Assembly (NCBI RefSeq): GCF_026213295.1 | Contig: NC_079419.1 | Location: forward strand, 22,652,818 to 22,716,817 | Reading direction: 5' to 3' | From: Gadus chalcogrammus | Taxonomy: Eukaryota > Chordata > Actinopteri > Gadiformes > Gadidae | Length of the DNA: 64,000 bases | Shown: positions 34,301-49,300 of the stretch, in pieces | Layout of the letters: the number at the start of each line of letters is the position of its first letter | Position numbering within the stretch: position 1 is the stretch's first letter | Notes under the pieces: model-generated | Database searches by the model: none | What the model was told of the DNA's origin: nothing | Seen by the model: the letters and a program-made list of their open reading frames with translations, nothing else | Program-made: the position numbers and the translations under genes

Positions 34301-37300
34301 ATTTAAAGCTGCAAATAAAACGGCAGCAAATGGACTATGGAAATACTCAGCCTTGTGATCTTCTCTACACGGCCGGTATTACAGCTGCATCTTGCGGCGG
34401 TGAAAATAGCCGACACACTTGGTTGCTGCAGGTCTGCTTTCCCAAACTCACCGTTGTGTTTCAGGAGCATATGTTGCCGCATAGTACTTGAGCTACTCTG
34501 GTAGCTCGATTTCGCTTGGCATATTTTACATTTTACCCTATGATCTCCTATTTCTTTAAAGTATTTCAATTCTTCGCTGCGCTTTGTTTAACCGCCATCT
34601 CTTAACTTTTTGAATTCTGGCGTGCCTGCACACGTCACGGAACACGCCACACAGAAATTTGATACATTTCATTTTCTTTGTGCCCACGGCATGCGTGGCG
34701 CCGCACAGAAAATTGATACATTTGCTTCAGAAAACTTTGTTTGTGTGTATATGCAAACTCGAGTTTGCCTGTCCACCAACCGAGTTCATTTGTAACGAGG
34801 AGTACTCGATTAATCGATTCCTCACGCCCATCCCTAAATTGGATCAATATCAAATCGAAATCGAATCAAGACCTAAAGAATTGAATTGAATTGTGAGGTA
34901 CCTGGCAATAACCAGCCTTTTGTATGGTTGAAGTCAGCGTTTTTTCCCCATTTACATCCATTATATGAAATGGCTCGACCAGCACCTGCAAAAGTGGCAT
35001 TCTGAAATGTAACAATTTCAGAGTTCCTTGATGGGCCCTCTAATGGCCAGTTCAGACTGCACGATTTCAGCCCGATTTTGCCCCGAATCTTTCGTCGCAG
35101 ACAAATTTGCGAATCGTACACCATATTGACAGGTCGGCAACAAGGGGGCTTGTAATGTGACATGCTTGCGATCTGCGATGTTTTCGTCTGCGACGTTCGA
35201 AAACCCCACAACGAAAAGTTTGTCACTTCAGAATTTTTTGGGGAATCGCATGACGTATACATTGTTGACGTGAGGGAACCACGCCCCCAGTTGCGTGAGG
35301 GAAGCCCGCGAACAGCTGGAGCTCAAGCGCAGTGTTTACCAACTGACTTCACTGCACTACGCTGAGTAGGCGTAACTACTGCAAAAATGAATGCGATCAA
35401 TAACAAGAAGAATGCTAATAAAGAAAACTATAGAAAATGCAGCAATATAATGGAGACAACTTTGGAAATGTGGCAGCAACGTCCCTGCATTTTTGACGTG
35501 TCCGTGAAGGACTTTCACGATAGGATGAAAAGGGATACAGCCTGGCGAGAAATAGCCGACACCCTTGACCTACCCGGTAAGTTTGGAGCCATCAGCTGTT
35601 GACGTGCTAATAGCTATCATAAACCGTCTCTGTGCAAAGGGCCGTGTGAAAAAGAGCTTTCTTCATGCAAATTGTTGTTGTTAAAAAGCATCCCTTTTTC
35701 CTTAAAACACAGCACAACTGTCGAGTCACTTGCACAACTCCCCCCTTCCCAGTCTAAAACTCTGGCCCTCTTAAAGAGCACCAGAATGGGTGTGGCTCAA
35801 TTAGCCCACGAGCCACAGCTGCGGACTATCACGGCTAACCAGCCAGACAGGAGCACGTGAATCTTTTAAAACATGTTTAACAACAGTGAAGATGCCATTC
35901 AGATCTTCACATTACCTTCCCCCTCTTTTAAGCTTGTAAACAAAGTAGGGATGGGCATTTGAAGAAATTTCCTTGATCGAGCATCGCTAGTTATCGATCA
36001 ATTATCGATTAATCATTAACTTTTTTCTAGGCTATATTGAAATTCCCGTTGGTAGAAAATGCAGCATGTTTTTATCAATGAAATCTTTATTCCAACAATA
36101 ATGTATGGGCCAACATTAATACAATACAGTTAACTTGAAGACCTACAACTGTTTAACAGTTTTAAAATAATAAATACAGGCATTATAGGTTATAGGCCTA
36201 TGCGGCGCTCGTAAAGTCCGAACAATGCGCCTATAGGCGCTCTTAAAAGTTTGGAAACGATTCAACAAGACTAAATCTGTAGCCTACTCCAATTACAATA
36301 AGTAGCCAACTTATCGGACAACAATAATCAAACAAAGGCAGTTGGCTAAAAGTGGGCATTAAACGGTATAACTGTTTTGAAAAACGGGGGAAAAAAGGCC
36401 GACATATAATGCCTATAGGCTGCAGCCGGCGCACGGAAAAGCCTCGCAACAAAAAGATGAGCCACCCATTTACAAACAATTGCATGAACTAGTCTATCTA
36501 AAAGCAATACCTTATTGAACATATATAAGGCTGAACTTGTTGCTAAAATATCCGTTTTGGCAAAATGTAACGACTCCAATGAAGAGGCACCAAGCCGAAA
36601 GAAAAGCGGAGCGAGAGACAACACATTAAGAAAAAAAAGAGCGACTCACATACGGTGGTGACTGTCCCAACTATCCATAGCATAACTCCAGCCTACATAT
36701 TTTTATTTAGGAATATAAGCATGTTAACATGCTCGCGGGTCAGACGCGAACGCAGCCTTGTAACTGTCAGTCCAGCAGCAGAAAACACCCGCTCTGACGG
36801 GACCGAAGTTGCGGGGATGCAGAGGTATTGTCGCGCTAACTTTGACAGGAACCTTCTTCCATTCACTTTCCAACAGTCGGCAGGGTGGTATTTCTCCCAC
36901 ATAGTGATATTCAATTAAATGCTTCAAGACTCACAGTATGCAACACAACGTCCTTTTGATCGATAACAATATAAATTGATCGACGCATTTCTTAACGATC
37001 GATTATCGAGCATCGATTAATTATGCCCATCCCTAAAACAAAGTTACAAGCGCATTAGATAAAAAAAGGTAAAATATTGTGCAAGACAGTCATGTGTGCT
37101 AAATAAACAGTTCAAAAAGTCTCTGGTGACCGCCCATCTCCATTCCAAGAACCCTCCTTCTTGGCGAAACACCACTCTTCGCAGTAAGTACTCCGCCACT
37201 GCTGTTCTGCGAAGGCTTGGCAATAGCTCCCGTCAGCAACAAAGAGTTACCGAGTTATTCCTCCTTCAGGCTTTGGCCAACCCCACATGACAGCAGTTCA

Positions 37301-40300
37301 ACTTCCCCAGTGATCTCTTCTCCTAGCAGGACTCTTCGTCTACCTGCTCTTCATCACCGCGGTCCACCACGAAGCTCCTCAAACAATGTTTTTCAAAATG
37401 TGGGTCTCCTCCACTCGGCTAGAGGAATATCCCACCACTGCCACCAAATGTGAAAAAGAGCTTTCTTCATGCAAATTGTTGTTGTTAAAAAGCATCCCTT
37501 TTTCCTTAAAACACAGCACAACTGTCGAGTCACTTGCACAACTCCCCCCTTCCCAGTCTAAAACTCTGGCCCTCTTAAAGAGCACCAGAATGGGTGTGGC
37601 TCAATTAGCCCACGAGCCACAGCTGCGGACTATCACGGCTAACCAGCCAGACAGGAGCACGTGAATCTTTTAAAACATGTTTAAAAACAGTGAAGATGCC
37701 ATTCAACGCTCTCATTATAGTGAATGGAGACTTCAACCATGTTAACATCTCAAAGACATTGACTGACTTCACTCAGTATGTGACCTGCAGCACCAGAGGG
37801 GACAAGACATTGGACTTACTGTATGCCAATGTTAAGGAGGTATACAGTGCAACAGCTCTCCCCCCCCCTGGGCAAATCAGACCACTGCTTGATACAACTG
37901 TCTCCTATATACAAACCTCTTGTGAGGAGACAGCCAATCACCACCAGGACTGTACAGCAGTGGTCTGTGGAGGCTGAGGAGGCCCTGATGGAGTGCTACA
38001 GGACAACAGACTGGGAGATGTTTCAGGAAGACTACGGCGACGATATTGAGGGTCTCACTCAATGCGTCACAGACTATATAAAGTTCTGTGAGGAGAGTGT
38101 TGTCCCCACCAAGAAGGTTCGCTGCTTCCCCAACAGCAAACCCTGGATCAACAGGGACATCAAAGTCCTGTTGAACCGGAAGAGGAGAGCCTTCATGGCA
38201 GGAGACAATAAGGACACACAGAGGGAAATACAGAGAGAGCTGAGGAGGGAACTGAGGAGGGCTAAAGACTGCTACAAGAACAGAATAGAGGGGAAGCTGC
38301 AGAAGAACAACCCCCGAGAGGTGTGGGCGGGGTTGAGAACCATCACTGGCATGAAAAATGCTGGAGGATCACAGGAAGGGACAAAGGAACGGGCCGACGA
38401 GCTAAACCTGTTTTTTAACAGATTTGACTCACCAACTGGGGCCAGACCAACACCCCCCTCCCCCTCCTGCACTACTCATCTCTCTGCTATACCACAAGAC
38501 CCGGGGATGGCAGCTTTTGTACCTCCCCTCCCAGCACCACCCTCTCTCTCTCTCCCTTTCCTCACTTCTAAGGTGGCTGGACCAATGTCAAGCCCAGGGA
38601 TCAGTCATCCCCTCATCACACCCCCAACTATCCCAGTGACCCCAGCAACAACAAACCCCATCATCAACACCAGCTGCGTGAGACGGCAGCTCACCAGGAT
38701 CAGGACATACAAGGCAAGAGGACCGGACGACATCAGCCCGAGGGTGCTCAAGATTTGTGCAGAGCAGCTGGCAGGAGTGTTCACGCATCTTTTCGGCCTC
38801 TCCCTGAGGTTGAAAAAGGTGCCAACACTCTGGAAGACATCCTGCGTAGTCCCTGTCCCGAAGAAGGGACGACCCAGCGCTCCAAAAGACTTCAGACCTG
38901 TGGCTCTAACGTCACACGTCATGAAAATCTTCGAGAGGATGGTCCTGGAGCACCTCAGGCCCTTGGTGCATGACTGCCTGGACCCACTGCAGTTTGCGTA
39001 CCAGACCGACATCGGCGTGGAGGACGCCATCATCTGCCTGCTTCACAGTGCTTACACGCACTTGGAGAGGCCGCAGAGCATGATTAGAATCATGTTCTTC
39101 GACTTCTCCAGTGCTTTCGACACCGTCCAGCCAGTCCGGCTGGTGGAGAAGCTCCATGTGATGAAGGTGGATCCTGACATGGTGGCATGGATTTCAAACT
39201 ACCTCACGGACAGGCCGCAGTATGTTAGGCTGCGACACTGCTTGTCAGACGTGGTGACCAGCAACACCGGCACACCCCAGGGAACTGTACTTTCACAGTT
39301 TTTGTTCTCCCTCTACACCTCGGATTTCTGCTACAACTCCCGAGCATGCCATCTGCAGAAGTTCTCTGACGACTCCTCCATTGTTGGATGCATCACAGAC
39401 AATAGGGAGGAAGAGTATAGGGAACTAGTTGAGAACTTTGTGGGATGGTGTGACGGGAACCACCTTCAGCTCAACACCGGGAAAACCAAGGAGCTGGTGG
39501 TGGACTTCCGGCGCAGAAAGAGCACCCCAATACCTGTTTATATAAACGGGGAGGAGGTGGAGATGGTGGACACCTACAAGTTCCTTGGGGTGCACCTGAA
39601 CAATAAATTAGACTGGTCAGACAACACTGAGGCCCTCTACAGGAAGGGACAGAGTAGGCTGTTCTTCCTGAGGAGGCTCAGGTCTTTCAAGGTGTGCACT
39701 AGGCTACTACAGATGTTCTACCAGTCTGTGGTAGCCAGTGCCACCTTCTTTGCTGTAGTGTGCTGGGGAGGAGGCATCGGGAGCGGTGGTGCCAGCAAGA
39801 TGAATAAGCTGGTGAGGAAGGCGAGCTCTGTGGTGGGGATGAAGCTGGACTGTGTGGAGGCTGTGAAAGAGAGGAGGATGAGGGGGAAGCTGCAGGCGAT
39901 CATGGACAATCCCTCTCACCCTCTCTACGCTGAGCTGAGGCAACTCAGGAGCACATTCAGCCACAGACTCTCTCAGCCACGTGCCTCAAAGCGCTTGGGG
40001 GGCTCTTTCATCCCATCAGCTATCAGACTTTATAACACCTCAACCCCCCGCTCCCAACGTCCCCAAAGCCCCAACAGCTCCTTTATCCAGACCTGTTTAA
40101 GGACTAAACCGCACACCTAAGGACTGCACCTATTGTAAACCTTGTTATTTGTTATTTATTTACAAAATTTTTCGATTACTTCAGGGTCCCTGCACATTTG
40201 GCACATTTATATTTATACTTATTTTTATATTATACCTCATATTTCATCGTACTTATTTATTTACTTAACACACAGGTCACCTACAAACGGAGAGTTACAT

Positions 40301-43300
40301 GTATATAGTATGTTTGTTTTATCTTAATCTTATTAAAATAGTTTTGTACTATAATTTATTTTCAATTAGTAAATGTATTGTATATATACTGTTTTTTCGC
40401 ACTTCTCTTTTCCCACTGTACTGCTGGTCACCTGTGAATTTCTCCCAAGGGGGATTAATAAAGGACTATCTTATGTTATCTTATCTTATTCAGATCTTCA
40501 CAGGCCGCCAGCATAATGCCTAGTGCTAGGTACTCGGGATCCATTGTTGACGCTTTGTTGCTAAGCTCGGTGTTGCTGCGTCTACTTTGTATAGTTCATG
40601 TCACGCGCAACGCAACTACTGTGAGGAATTCCCGCATTGAGCAGATATAAAAACTACTGGAACCTTTATGACAAAAATGTAAAAAGCATTTATGTTAGTT
40701 CTAAATCCTAGATTTTCAAAATATCTTGCAAACGTGGATGATACAAAGAGAGAGAGAGAGCATCGCACCCTCGAATCTTGTAGTCTGGCCAGTCTTACTA
40801 CGAGACAAGGCCCAATTTCCTGGCTCTGTGATCTTATAGTGTGACATGTTAAATCGTGGAGGAATGTCTGAGAATCGTGTAGTCTGAACCGGCCATAAGT
40901 TAATTTTCTGGGGTTCTCTGAAGTGGACTTCATAAGGAGACCTCCTTATTCTCGAGCACTGATCAAATTCTTGGCACTTATGACACCGAAAACTATTGCC
41001 ACCCATTATCAGTGTCTCTTCTTAATTGTAAAGGCCAGAAACATTTGATAAAAGAAATATAGTAAATGCAATGGCTAATAATGATTCCAAAAAGATTGTG
41101 CAATGAGAATAAGGTGGTGTGATCTTGATGCAATCAGAGTACCATTGATAACGGAGTCCCTTTTTAAATGAATGCGGAGTGAGAGCATGCCCTGACAAAA
41201 GACTTGGGATGGGAATGCAGGTTGGATACCGTGCCATGGTCCCTAAAAAGAGAACAAGCACATCCAAATACATCATCTTTTTTTTCCAAAACTGAAACGT
41301 TAACATAAACAAAATGCACTTCACAAGTCACGCCTGATGAACGATGACGTCTAGTCACACGTTAAAACTATTTGCATCAGCAAATGGAGCATGAGAGTAC
41401 GCAGTTGAAGTAGCATGTAGTAGACCTATTTTGTCGAACTGAGGTAGCATGCACAAATGAAGCAAAAATGATTAGGTCTACATGCTTTTTTCTTCTCCAA
41501 ATTAGTATGTTTTCATTCAAATAACAAATGCAGGGTAGCCGCGGGGTCTTAAAAGTCTAAAAAAATGTCTTAAATTTCATGTTCCTAAATTAAGGCCTGA
41601 AAAAGTCTTAAATTGCGTTACCCAAGTCTTAATTTTTTAAAGATGGTCTTAAATTTCCTACTAGGATATGTTTTCGTAGTCAACCGGACTGTAACACAAG
41701 GGGAAAATGGGGGGCGTTTTGCGTATCGGGGTTTTGCGTAACGTCAGAGAACGTCTCATTTATTGGAGCATGCGCGAAAAATACTTTGGGTTTTCGCGCC
41801 GGCAATCTCAACAAACAATCAGTCGAGAGGAGACGCCACATCATGGGGAAGCAGGGCTCTAAAGTCTCACGCATTCGGCGTGAGACACACGCAATTCGAC
41901 CCATGCACACGCTCACACGCCACACTTCTTATTTCTCACGCAGAGAACTTACCAGGATAGCGCCCACCAACTTGCGCCACTATTTAACAGTGGAACAGGT
42001 AGGAATCAAATGGGTTCCCCTTACGAAAGGTGACCAGACATCCTCTTTTGCCCGGACATGCCCTCTTTTTGAGACACTTTTAAAAAGAAATGTGTCCGGG
42101 CGGAATTTCAAAATCGTCTGGGATTTTATTAAAGCCTCATACATGTTCACATTGAATTTGCGTTGCGTTCCTCTGGGTCGGTCACAAACTACTTAAGCTA
42201 CGCCCTCCCCACCTCAGTTCTGTTCGCTTTGCATTGCTGGAAGTGAGTAGGGGGAGTGGTTAAGTAGAGCCTTCAGATTGGAGGGTTTGACTTAAGAGTT
42301 ACCGTCATGTTTTTTTTTGCCATTATTGTTTTATAGGGACAAACATTAACAAATTTGAAAAGAGTTTGTTTGTTTATATTTTATATTGTGTGTTGAAAGT
42401 TTGATATTTAAACCAAAAATACAGCTACACTTTCACACCATCACTTTGTGTATTGTTTTTTTAATCTTTTATTATCATTTCTGGGTACATGGTCTTAAGA
42501 GACATCAGGCCTCTAGGCTTTGAGTGCACACTTATCCTTTGGCACATTCATTAATGTATTGACATGAATGTTTCATATGTTCCAAAAAAACATGAATAAC
42601 ATATGCACGACCGCGTTTTACGACCGCTTAATGGGTGCGATGTAGGTCTGAATTTTCATTGAAGTGGTCTTAAAAAAGTCTAAAAAAAGTCTTAAATTTG
42701 GGTTGATCAAACCTGGGGAAACCCTGAAATGGATAGTTACTAACCATTTAGAATTTCAAACAAAACAATATAAATGCCAAATTCAAATTTATGAATATAT
42801 AAAGATATCCATGGTATAGCAAAATCCATATCGTGGCCCAACATCAGACCGGTATTCACATGTAAACAAAAGTAGTTCACGCCCTGTAACCCATTTATCT
42901 TTCTCAACTGGTTTTAAAATTCACATTTAAATAGATTTTTAACTGATTCACAATGCATCGTACAACCCTAATATCCAGTTTAAGCCCCTCCCTCCCAAAT
43001 GCAAAGACTTTATTCTTTCTGAAAATAAGATATCCAAAGGAAACTGAGTTTAACTCAAACTGTTATAACACCTGTGTGATTGTTGTGCAAATGAAAAAAT
43101 CACTGGATACTATTTGGTTAGAGTAAATAAAGCTAGAACACAGAATAAGTGGAAGATTTCAGTCTGAAATGGATTTCTTGTTGCAGAGATTACCATCTAG
43201 TGCGTTGTCAGTTGGTAGCCCAATAGTACTGTAGGACAATAGCACAACTGCTTATGAGTACCTGGGTCATTATCTGATGATATGATATAGACTATCACGG

Positions 43301-46300
43301 CCAAAAGATGTGTGCGCCTCCGGATGATATTATGAATCCTAATCTAAATCCTTTAGTAGGGGTAGATTTAGGGTCTGCACTTGCATTACATTTAGCAGAT
43401 GGTTTTATCCAAAGTGGATTACAACCAGTTTTATACACATACCAACAGTGTCAACCATGCAAGGCTACAATCGGCTCATCAAGGACATTTCTGGTTATCT
43501 GTCTCGCTTAGGGTCACCTCGACACAGCTAGGACGAGCCTGCCCTTGGATCAAAGCTAACAGAATAATTACATAAACCAATGGTTCGCTAACTTTCGTAC
43601 GTACAACCTCAGATAATATTTGGCTCTTCAAGTACCACCATTATGACCGACGTTGTAAAATAAAACGATACAGTAGCATAGGCCTACCCTATTCAGCTAC
43701 GTACAGTTCGAGCCGGGGCATCAACAGTCGGCTGGCTATACAAATGCAAACACAATCCTGCGATGTCTGGATCAAAAAGAATCAGCTTCAGTCCCTGGTG
43801 TGGCTCAGAATACATCCTGCTTCTGTATTTTGTTGTTGAGAGGGTGCATGGCCTTGTCCGACTGTATCAAAAAGTCCAACAACAACTACCGTTTGAAAGC
43901 AGACGAAATCTATTAAACTCTGCTCACAATCATTGAAGTCCTGGGGTACTTCAGAGGTTTCGATGCTTGTAGTTCGGTTTGGCCGCCACTGGTAAATATT
44001 TGCAGAACTGAGAGAGATGAGGTGCGCAATGATATTGTTCCTGACTATTGAATCGTGGTATCTATCAAATGGTTTGTCTATCAGCACTGCGTGTTTCGAT
44101 AGATAGAACTTTGTTGGTTATGAGATGCAGTTTGAGATGCGTTCTTATGATTAGAGATAGACCGATATGTTTTTTTCAGGACCGATACAGATTATTAGTT
44201 GTCAAGGCGGCCGATAACCGATATTTGGAGCCGATATAAATTTACAGAAAAAGGGAAAATATTGGCGTCAAAATTTTGAATAATACAAACTAGAGCCCGA
44301 CCGATATATCGGCAGGCCGATATTATCGGCCGATATTAGGCATTATTCAAACTATTCGGTATCGGCATTTATAATGGCCGATAAATTAATAAAAAAAAAA
44401 ATAATAATCCACCAGAGGGCGCTCTAACGCCCCAAACCCGCTCATTCAGGCATAGTGAATGACGGAGATCGACGGAGATCATTGGTGTTGTTCATAGCTG
44501 TGTTCGAAATAATTCCCTATCACGGATATAGTGCACTATATAGGGTGCTCGCCATTTTGTAGTGGTGTTCGAATTCTCAGTAGTTAATTTCATGCACTAT
44601 ATAGTGCACTTAAATTCCCTAAAATTTGAGTGTCCATACGATGTTCCCTACATGTTACTCCGTATACCAAACTGCAATGCGGTCGTGTTTTTCAGGAGGA
44701 GAAGAAGAAGCTGAATAACCGCGAAAACTAATACATTTAATGATGGAGTCTCCGGCTTTCGTTTAGAAATGTCAACAATTTATTTGGGAATTAACATAGA
44801 AAATGTAACATTCAAAATTAATTAAAAAAACTTGATCAAGGAAATGTATCATTCAACATCAATACAAGCTCCAGCTTTCCTCGGGAGTGCCCGGTTTGTT
44901 TACATGATGTGGGCGCATCTGTCTGCGTCACACAAAAACCCGGCACATTTACTGACGCAAATGACGCTTAGAAATGTTCAGCGTAGTGTCCGAATTCTCG
45001 TTTGTTCGTTCCCTATATAGGCTAGTGCACTATATCATAAACACTATATAGGGAATAGTGAGGGAGTGAATAGGGAATGATTTCGAACACAGCACATGTG
45101 TGCAAGTGTGTTCATGGTAAGTTGGCAACTGTCACGAGACATACATTGCTTGAATAACAATTAAAAGAACATCCTCATAAATTCTCTAAAGTCGATAAGC
45201 ATGACTTAATTCATGACGACCATGTCCAGTTTGGCTGTTGTTACGTGTTAGCTGAGTGAAAAGGATTTAAAGGATAACTACAAATAACCAATGTTAGGAA
45301 AATATGTTTGTTTTGTTGCGCGTTTCTGTTTTTTTTTTTTAACTATATCGGCCGATATATCGGCATATCGGATTTTTTTTTTACAATTTTCTTTTTATTC
45401 ATCAATAAGACAAACACAAATACAAGTCATCAACAACATCGACGACCATAATTGAAAATTAAACAATAAAATAAATAATAGAAAACAAAAAACAAGGAAA
45501 AGAAAAGAAAAACCTGCTGTCATGTCAATTCTGTGTCAACTGCCATAGGGTCCACTTCCTCCATTTACTGTCCATCTGTGGTCCTGTCAGCCGTAGCCTG
45601 TGTGTCAGTCTTTCCATCATATATATTTCCCCCACTGTGTCCACCCAATGGGTCTGAGTGGGTAGATCCTCACCCCCCCATTTCCTTGTAATTACCTTTT
45701 TCCCAGCGACCATAAGTATCTTGAATAGATATGAGTCTCCATCATGTACAATATCCTCTGAGTAAATATACAGATACATCAGCTCATGGTTCATAGGGAA
45801 TTCGTATCCCAGGATCTCTTGTGTTAACCCATGTACCATTCCCCAGAACCCTGTTATTTTGTGACAATTCCAGAAAATATGTGCATGGTTAGCATCAGAT
45901 GACCCACAATTCCTCCAACATGACTTTCTTTTCTCAGAGTAGTTATTAGATATTTTAGGAGTGATGAAAAAACGTATAAGATTTTTCCAGGAAAACTCTC
46001 TCCAGGCTCGTGAACAGGTTGTTGTCTTATGTTTTTCCCACATATTATCCCATTCATCGTCAGGTATTTCCATGTCAAATTCTCTTTCCCATTTTTCTTT
46101 AATATATCCTGTTGTGCTTTTGTCATCCATTAATGCCTTATATAATGTAGTTATAGTCCTGACCCGGTTCCCTTTATACGTATCAACCAATACTTGTACC
46201 ACCTGGTTCATTTCTAGTGAGAGCTCCTGTCCAATCCGTTTCCCATAATAATCCCGTATCTGTAGATATTTGTAAAAATCCCGCCAATCCAGGCCATATG

Positions 46301-49300
46301 TCGTTTTCAAGTCTTGAAAACTCATTATCTTCCCCTTTTTCACCAGTGTGCACCATGCCGTAATGCCCTTGTCCGCCCACTGTCTGAGTCCCCCACGCTG
46401 CCCATCTGATTTAAAACTGCTATCAAAAGCCACCCATTTTAATACATTTGCATCCTTCTCCGCCTTATTATGTCTAAGTAATTTGAACCATAATTCCAAG
46501 GTAAATTTTGTGATCGAATCCATTTGATTGCTAACCTTCTTAAATGTTTCTCTATCTCCTATAATACTCTGTATCGGACACATTCCAATTGATTTTTCCA
46601 TTTCTTTCCATTTTGCTTCATAATCTAGTTTACACCAACAATGTACATATTTTAGCTGGGCCGCGTGGAAGTATTCTCTCAGGTTGGGCAGACTCAGGCC
46701 CCCCTTCTCCCTCTTTAGCTGGAGGGTTCTGAATCTCACTCTTGGTCTCTTCCCCCCCCATATAAATCTAGATATCATCCTGTCCCATGTTACGAATTGC
46801 GTTAGAGGTATCTCTATCGGTAATGCTTGGAACAAATCTAAAAGTCTGGGTAGTACATTCATTCTTATTAATTCAATCCTTGAGCTAAAATCCAATGTTA
46901 GGGTGGTCCATCTATGTATATCTTTTAATAATTCTCGGTTAATTCTATCATAATTCGCCTTGTATAGTCCTGGTATGTTTCTAGTCACTTCTACTCCTAA
47001 GTAGTTTATTTTCTTTAGATTCCAGTTTAAATTGAATTTTTCTTTAATCTCCTTTGGTGGTGTATAATTGATGGTGAGTATTTGGGTTTTAGTGATATTT
47101 ATCTTGTATCCTGATAGTTGTCCATATGTGTTCAAGAGATCTAGAAATTCTGGCAACGACTCACCAGGCCGTTCAAGGAATGCAATGACGTCATCTGCAA
47201 AGAGGCCGACTTTATGCTCTACTCCGCACACTGTCACTCCTTGGATTCTTCTATTTTCGCGTATGGCTTGGGCTAATGGTTCAATAAAGTAGGCGAACAG
47301 GGTTGGTGACAAACAGCATCCTTGTCTGGTTGATCTCTGTAGATCGAACTTGTTAGATAGGCTTCCATTTATTTTAATTCGAGCTGTAGGTCGTTCATAT
47401 AGCGTCCGGATAATCTGTATTGATTTCTCATTGAATCCGAACTTCTCTAGCACTGTGAAAAGGAAAGTCCAATTTACCCTGTCAAACGCCTTTTCGGCAT
47501 CTACGCTAACCAGTATCGTGGCTCTTTTCTGTTTGTTTGCCTGATCTATAATATGCAGTGTCCTCCTAATGTTATCGTGCGTCTGTCGCCCGTTCACAAA
47601 TCCTGTTTGATCCTCGTCGATCAAATCCGTGTAAAGGCGTGCAGTCGTCGAGCAATGATAGATGTATATAACTTGTAATCCAAATTTAGTAGCGATATTG
47701 GTCTATTATTTCCGCATATTTCCCTATCTTTCCCCGGCTTAGGTATGACTGTTATTACTGCTTCTGCCCATGATGGTGGTATTTTGCCTTTTTGTAATGT
47801 CCAATTAAAGGATTTAACTAACAGCGGAGACAGTTCGTCTTTGAATGCCTTATACCATTCTCCCGCGTAGCCGTCACTCCCAGCCGCTTTCGCGTTTTTT
47901 AATCTGTTTATGGCCTCCACCACCTCCTCTATTGAAATTTCCCTCGTTAGGGAATCGTTCTGAGTCTGTCCAATCTTTGGTAGGTCTAGTGTATTTAAAA
48001 AGGACTTGATCTCCTCTCTTGGTGCAGACTCTGGCTGTGTATATAATTCCTCATAGTATCTCTGGAATGTTTTTTCTATTTCCTCTGGCTCTGTTATTAA
48101 CCTGTTCGTAAGGGGGTCCCTAATTTTATGTATTTGACTGGTTGCGAGTTGCTTGCGGGTCCGTCTCGCCAATAGTTTTGTGGCTCTCGGGCCTATCTCA
48201 TAGTAACTTTGCTTATAGAAGAGCATCTTCCGTTCTATCTCCTCTGTTAGATGCTTTTCTATCTCTAATTTTACAAGCTTAATTTTCTTTTGTGTATCCA
48301 AGTCAGCCGAATTGTGGTGAACTTTTTCCATTTCTCTCAGTTTCTCTATATTTTCCGAATACGTTTTTAATTTCATTTTTTTTGCGTAACTCGCTTCCGA
48401 AATTAATTTGCCTCTCATAACTGCCTTCAAGGCGTCCCAAACCATCGTTGGCTCCACCAGCTCATTGTCGTTTTCCGTAATATAGTTTTGTATTTCTAAT
48501 TTGATTTTGTTCTTCCTTTCTTCATTATTCAGCATACTCACATTCAATCTCCAATTGGTTATTCTTTTCCGGTTACTAATGCCTATGTCAAGGTACAACG
48601 AGTTATGGTCGGACACATCTGCACCTCCTATATGGCAGTCATTAACCCTGTGGGCATTACCTGTATCCACAAACAAATAATCTATTCTAGAGTGTACTTT
48701 ATGCACCGCCGAGTAATGTGTGAAGTCCTTCTCTAGTGGGTGTAGATTCCTCCATATATCGACTAATCCCATCTCCTCCAATAATGTATTTACGTATCTT
48801 GATATTTGTATTTTCGATTTTTTAAGGCTCGTTGTGTCCATGTTATAATTTAAAACAACATTCATATCCCCTCCACAAATTAAAATACCCTCAGTTTCCG
48901 CTGCGATAACATCAAATAGCAGTCTAAAAAAGTGTTGGTCACAGTCTGGGGGCGCATACACATTCACCAGAGTAACCTTCACATTATCGAGCTTCCCTTT
49001 CACAATAATATACCTTCCCTCCCCATCTCTTATCTCTTTTTCGTATTCGAATTGTAACTGATTTGATATCATAATCGTCACACCTCTTCTGGGACCTCCC
49101 CTAAACGAACTACTGTACACATGTCTATAACCGTATCTCTTAAGCTTGTCATGTTCTACTTTGTTGAGGTGAGTCTCCTGTAGGTAAATAATTTGGGCTT
49201 TGTCCCTCTTTAATTTAGTTATAACCCTGTCCCTTTTCTTGGGGGTATTTAAACCATTAACATTAAGTGACACCATTCTAACAGTCGTACCCATCTAATC

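Larger units (their letters stand above)
35645..40502 (-). mobile_element. LTR retrotransposon with tRNA-Leu primer site
   Basis: Two LTRs of 267 bp each, TG...CA, flanked by GGCCG (35640-35644 and 40503-40507). The minus strand is the sense strand: the PBS lies next to the right-hand LTR and a polypurine tract (complement of 35912-35933, AAAAGAGGGGGAAGGTAA) next to the left-hand LTR. The remaining interior is only about 450 bp and non-coding, so this is a non-autonomous (TRIM-like) or internally deleted copy. A hAT (35946-37035) sits in the interior and a LINE (37706-40487) in the sense-strand 5' LTR. Confidence 0.9.
37449..40502 (-). repeat. 5' LTR split by a LINE
   Basis: 257 bp at 37449-37705 plus 10 bp at 40493-40502 add up to 267 bp, exactly the length of the other LTR, once the LINE and one copy of its ATTCA duplication are removed. 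Confidence 0.92.
35044..40895 (+). mobile_element. PIF/Harbinger element disrupted by nested insertions
   Basis: TIRs TGGCCAGTTCAGACT and AGTCTGAACCGGCCA flanked by TAA on both sides (35041-35043, 40896-40898). The interior without insertions is about 1 kb: a MADF exon (35387-35576) and non-coding right-hand sequence (40508-40895). A 4.86-kb LTR retrotransposon with its own insertions (35645-40502) separates the two halves. Confidence 0.88.
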
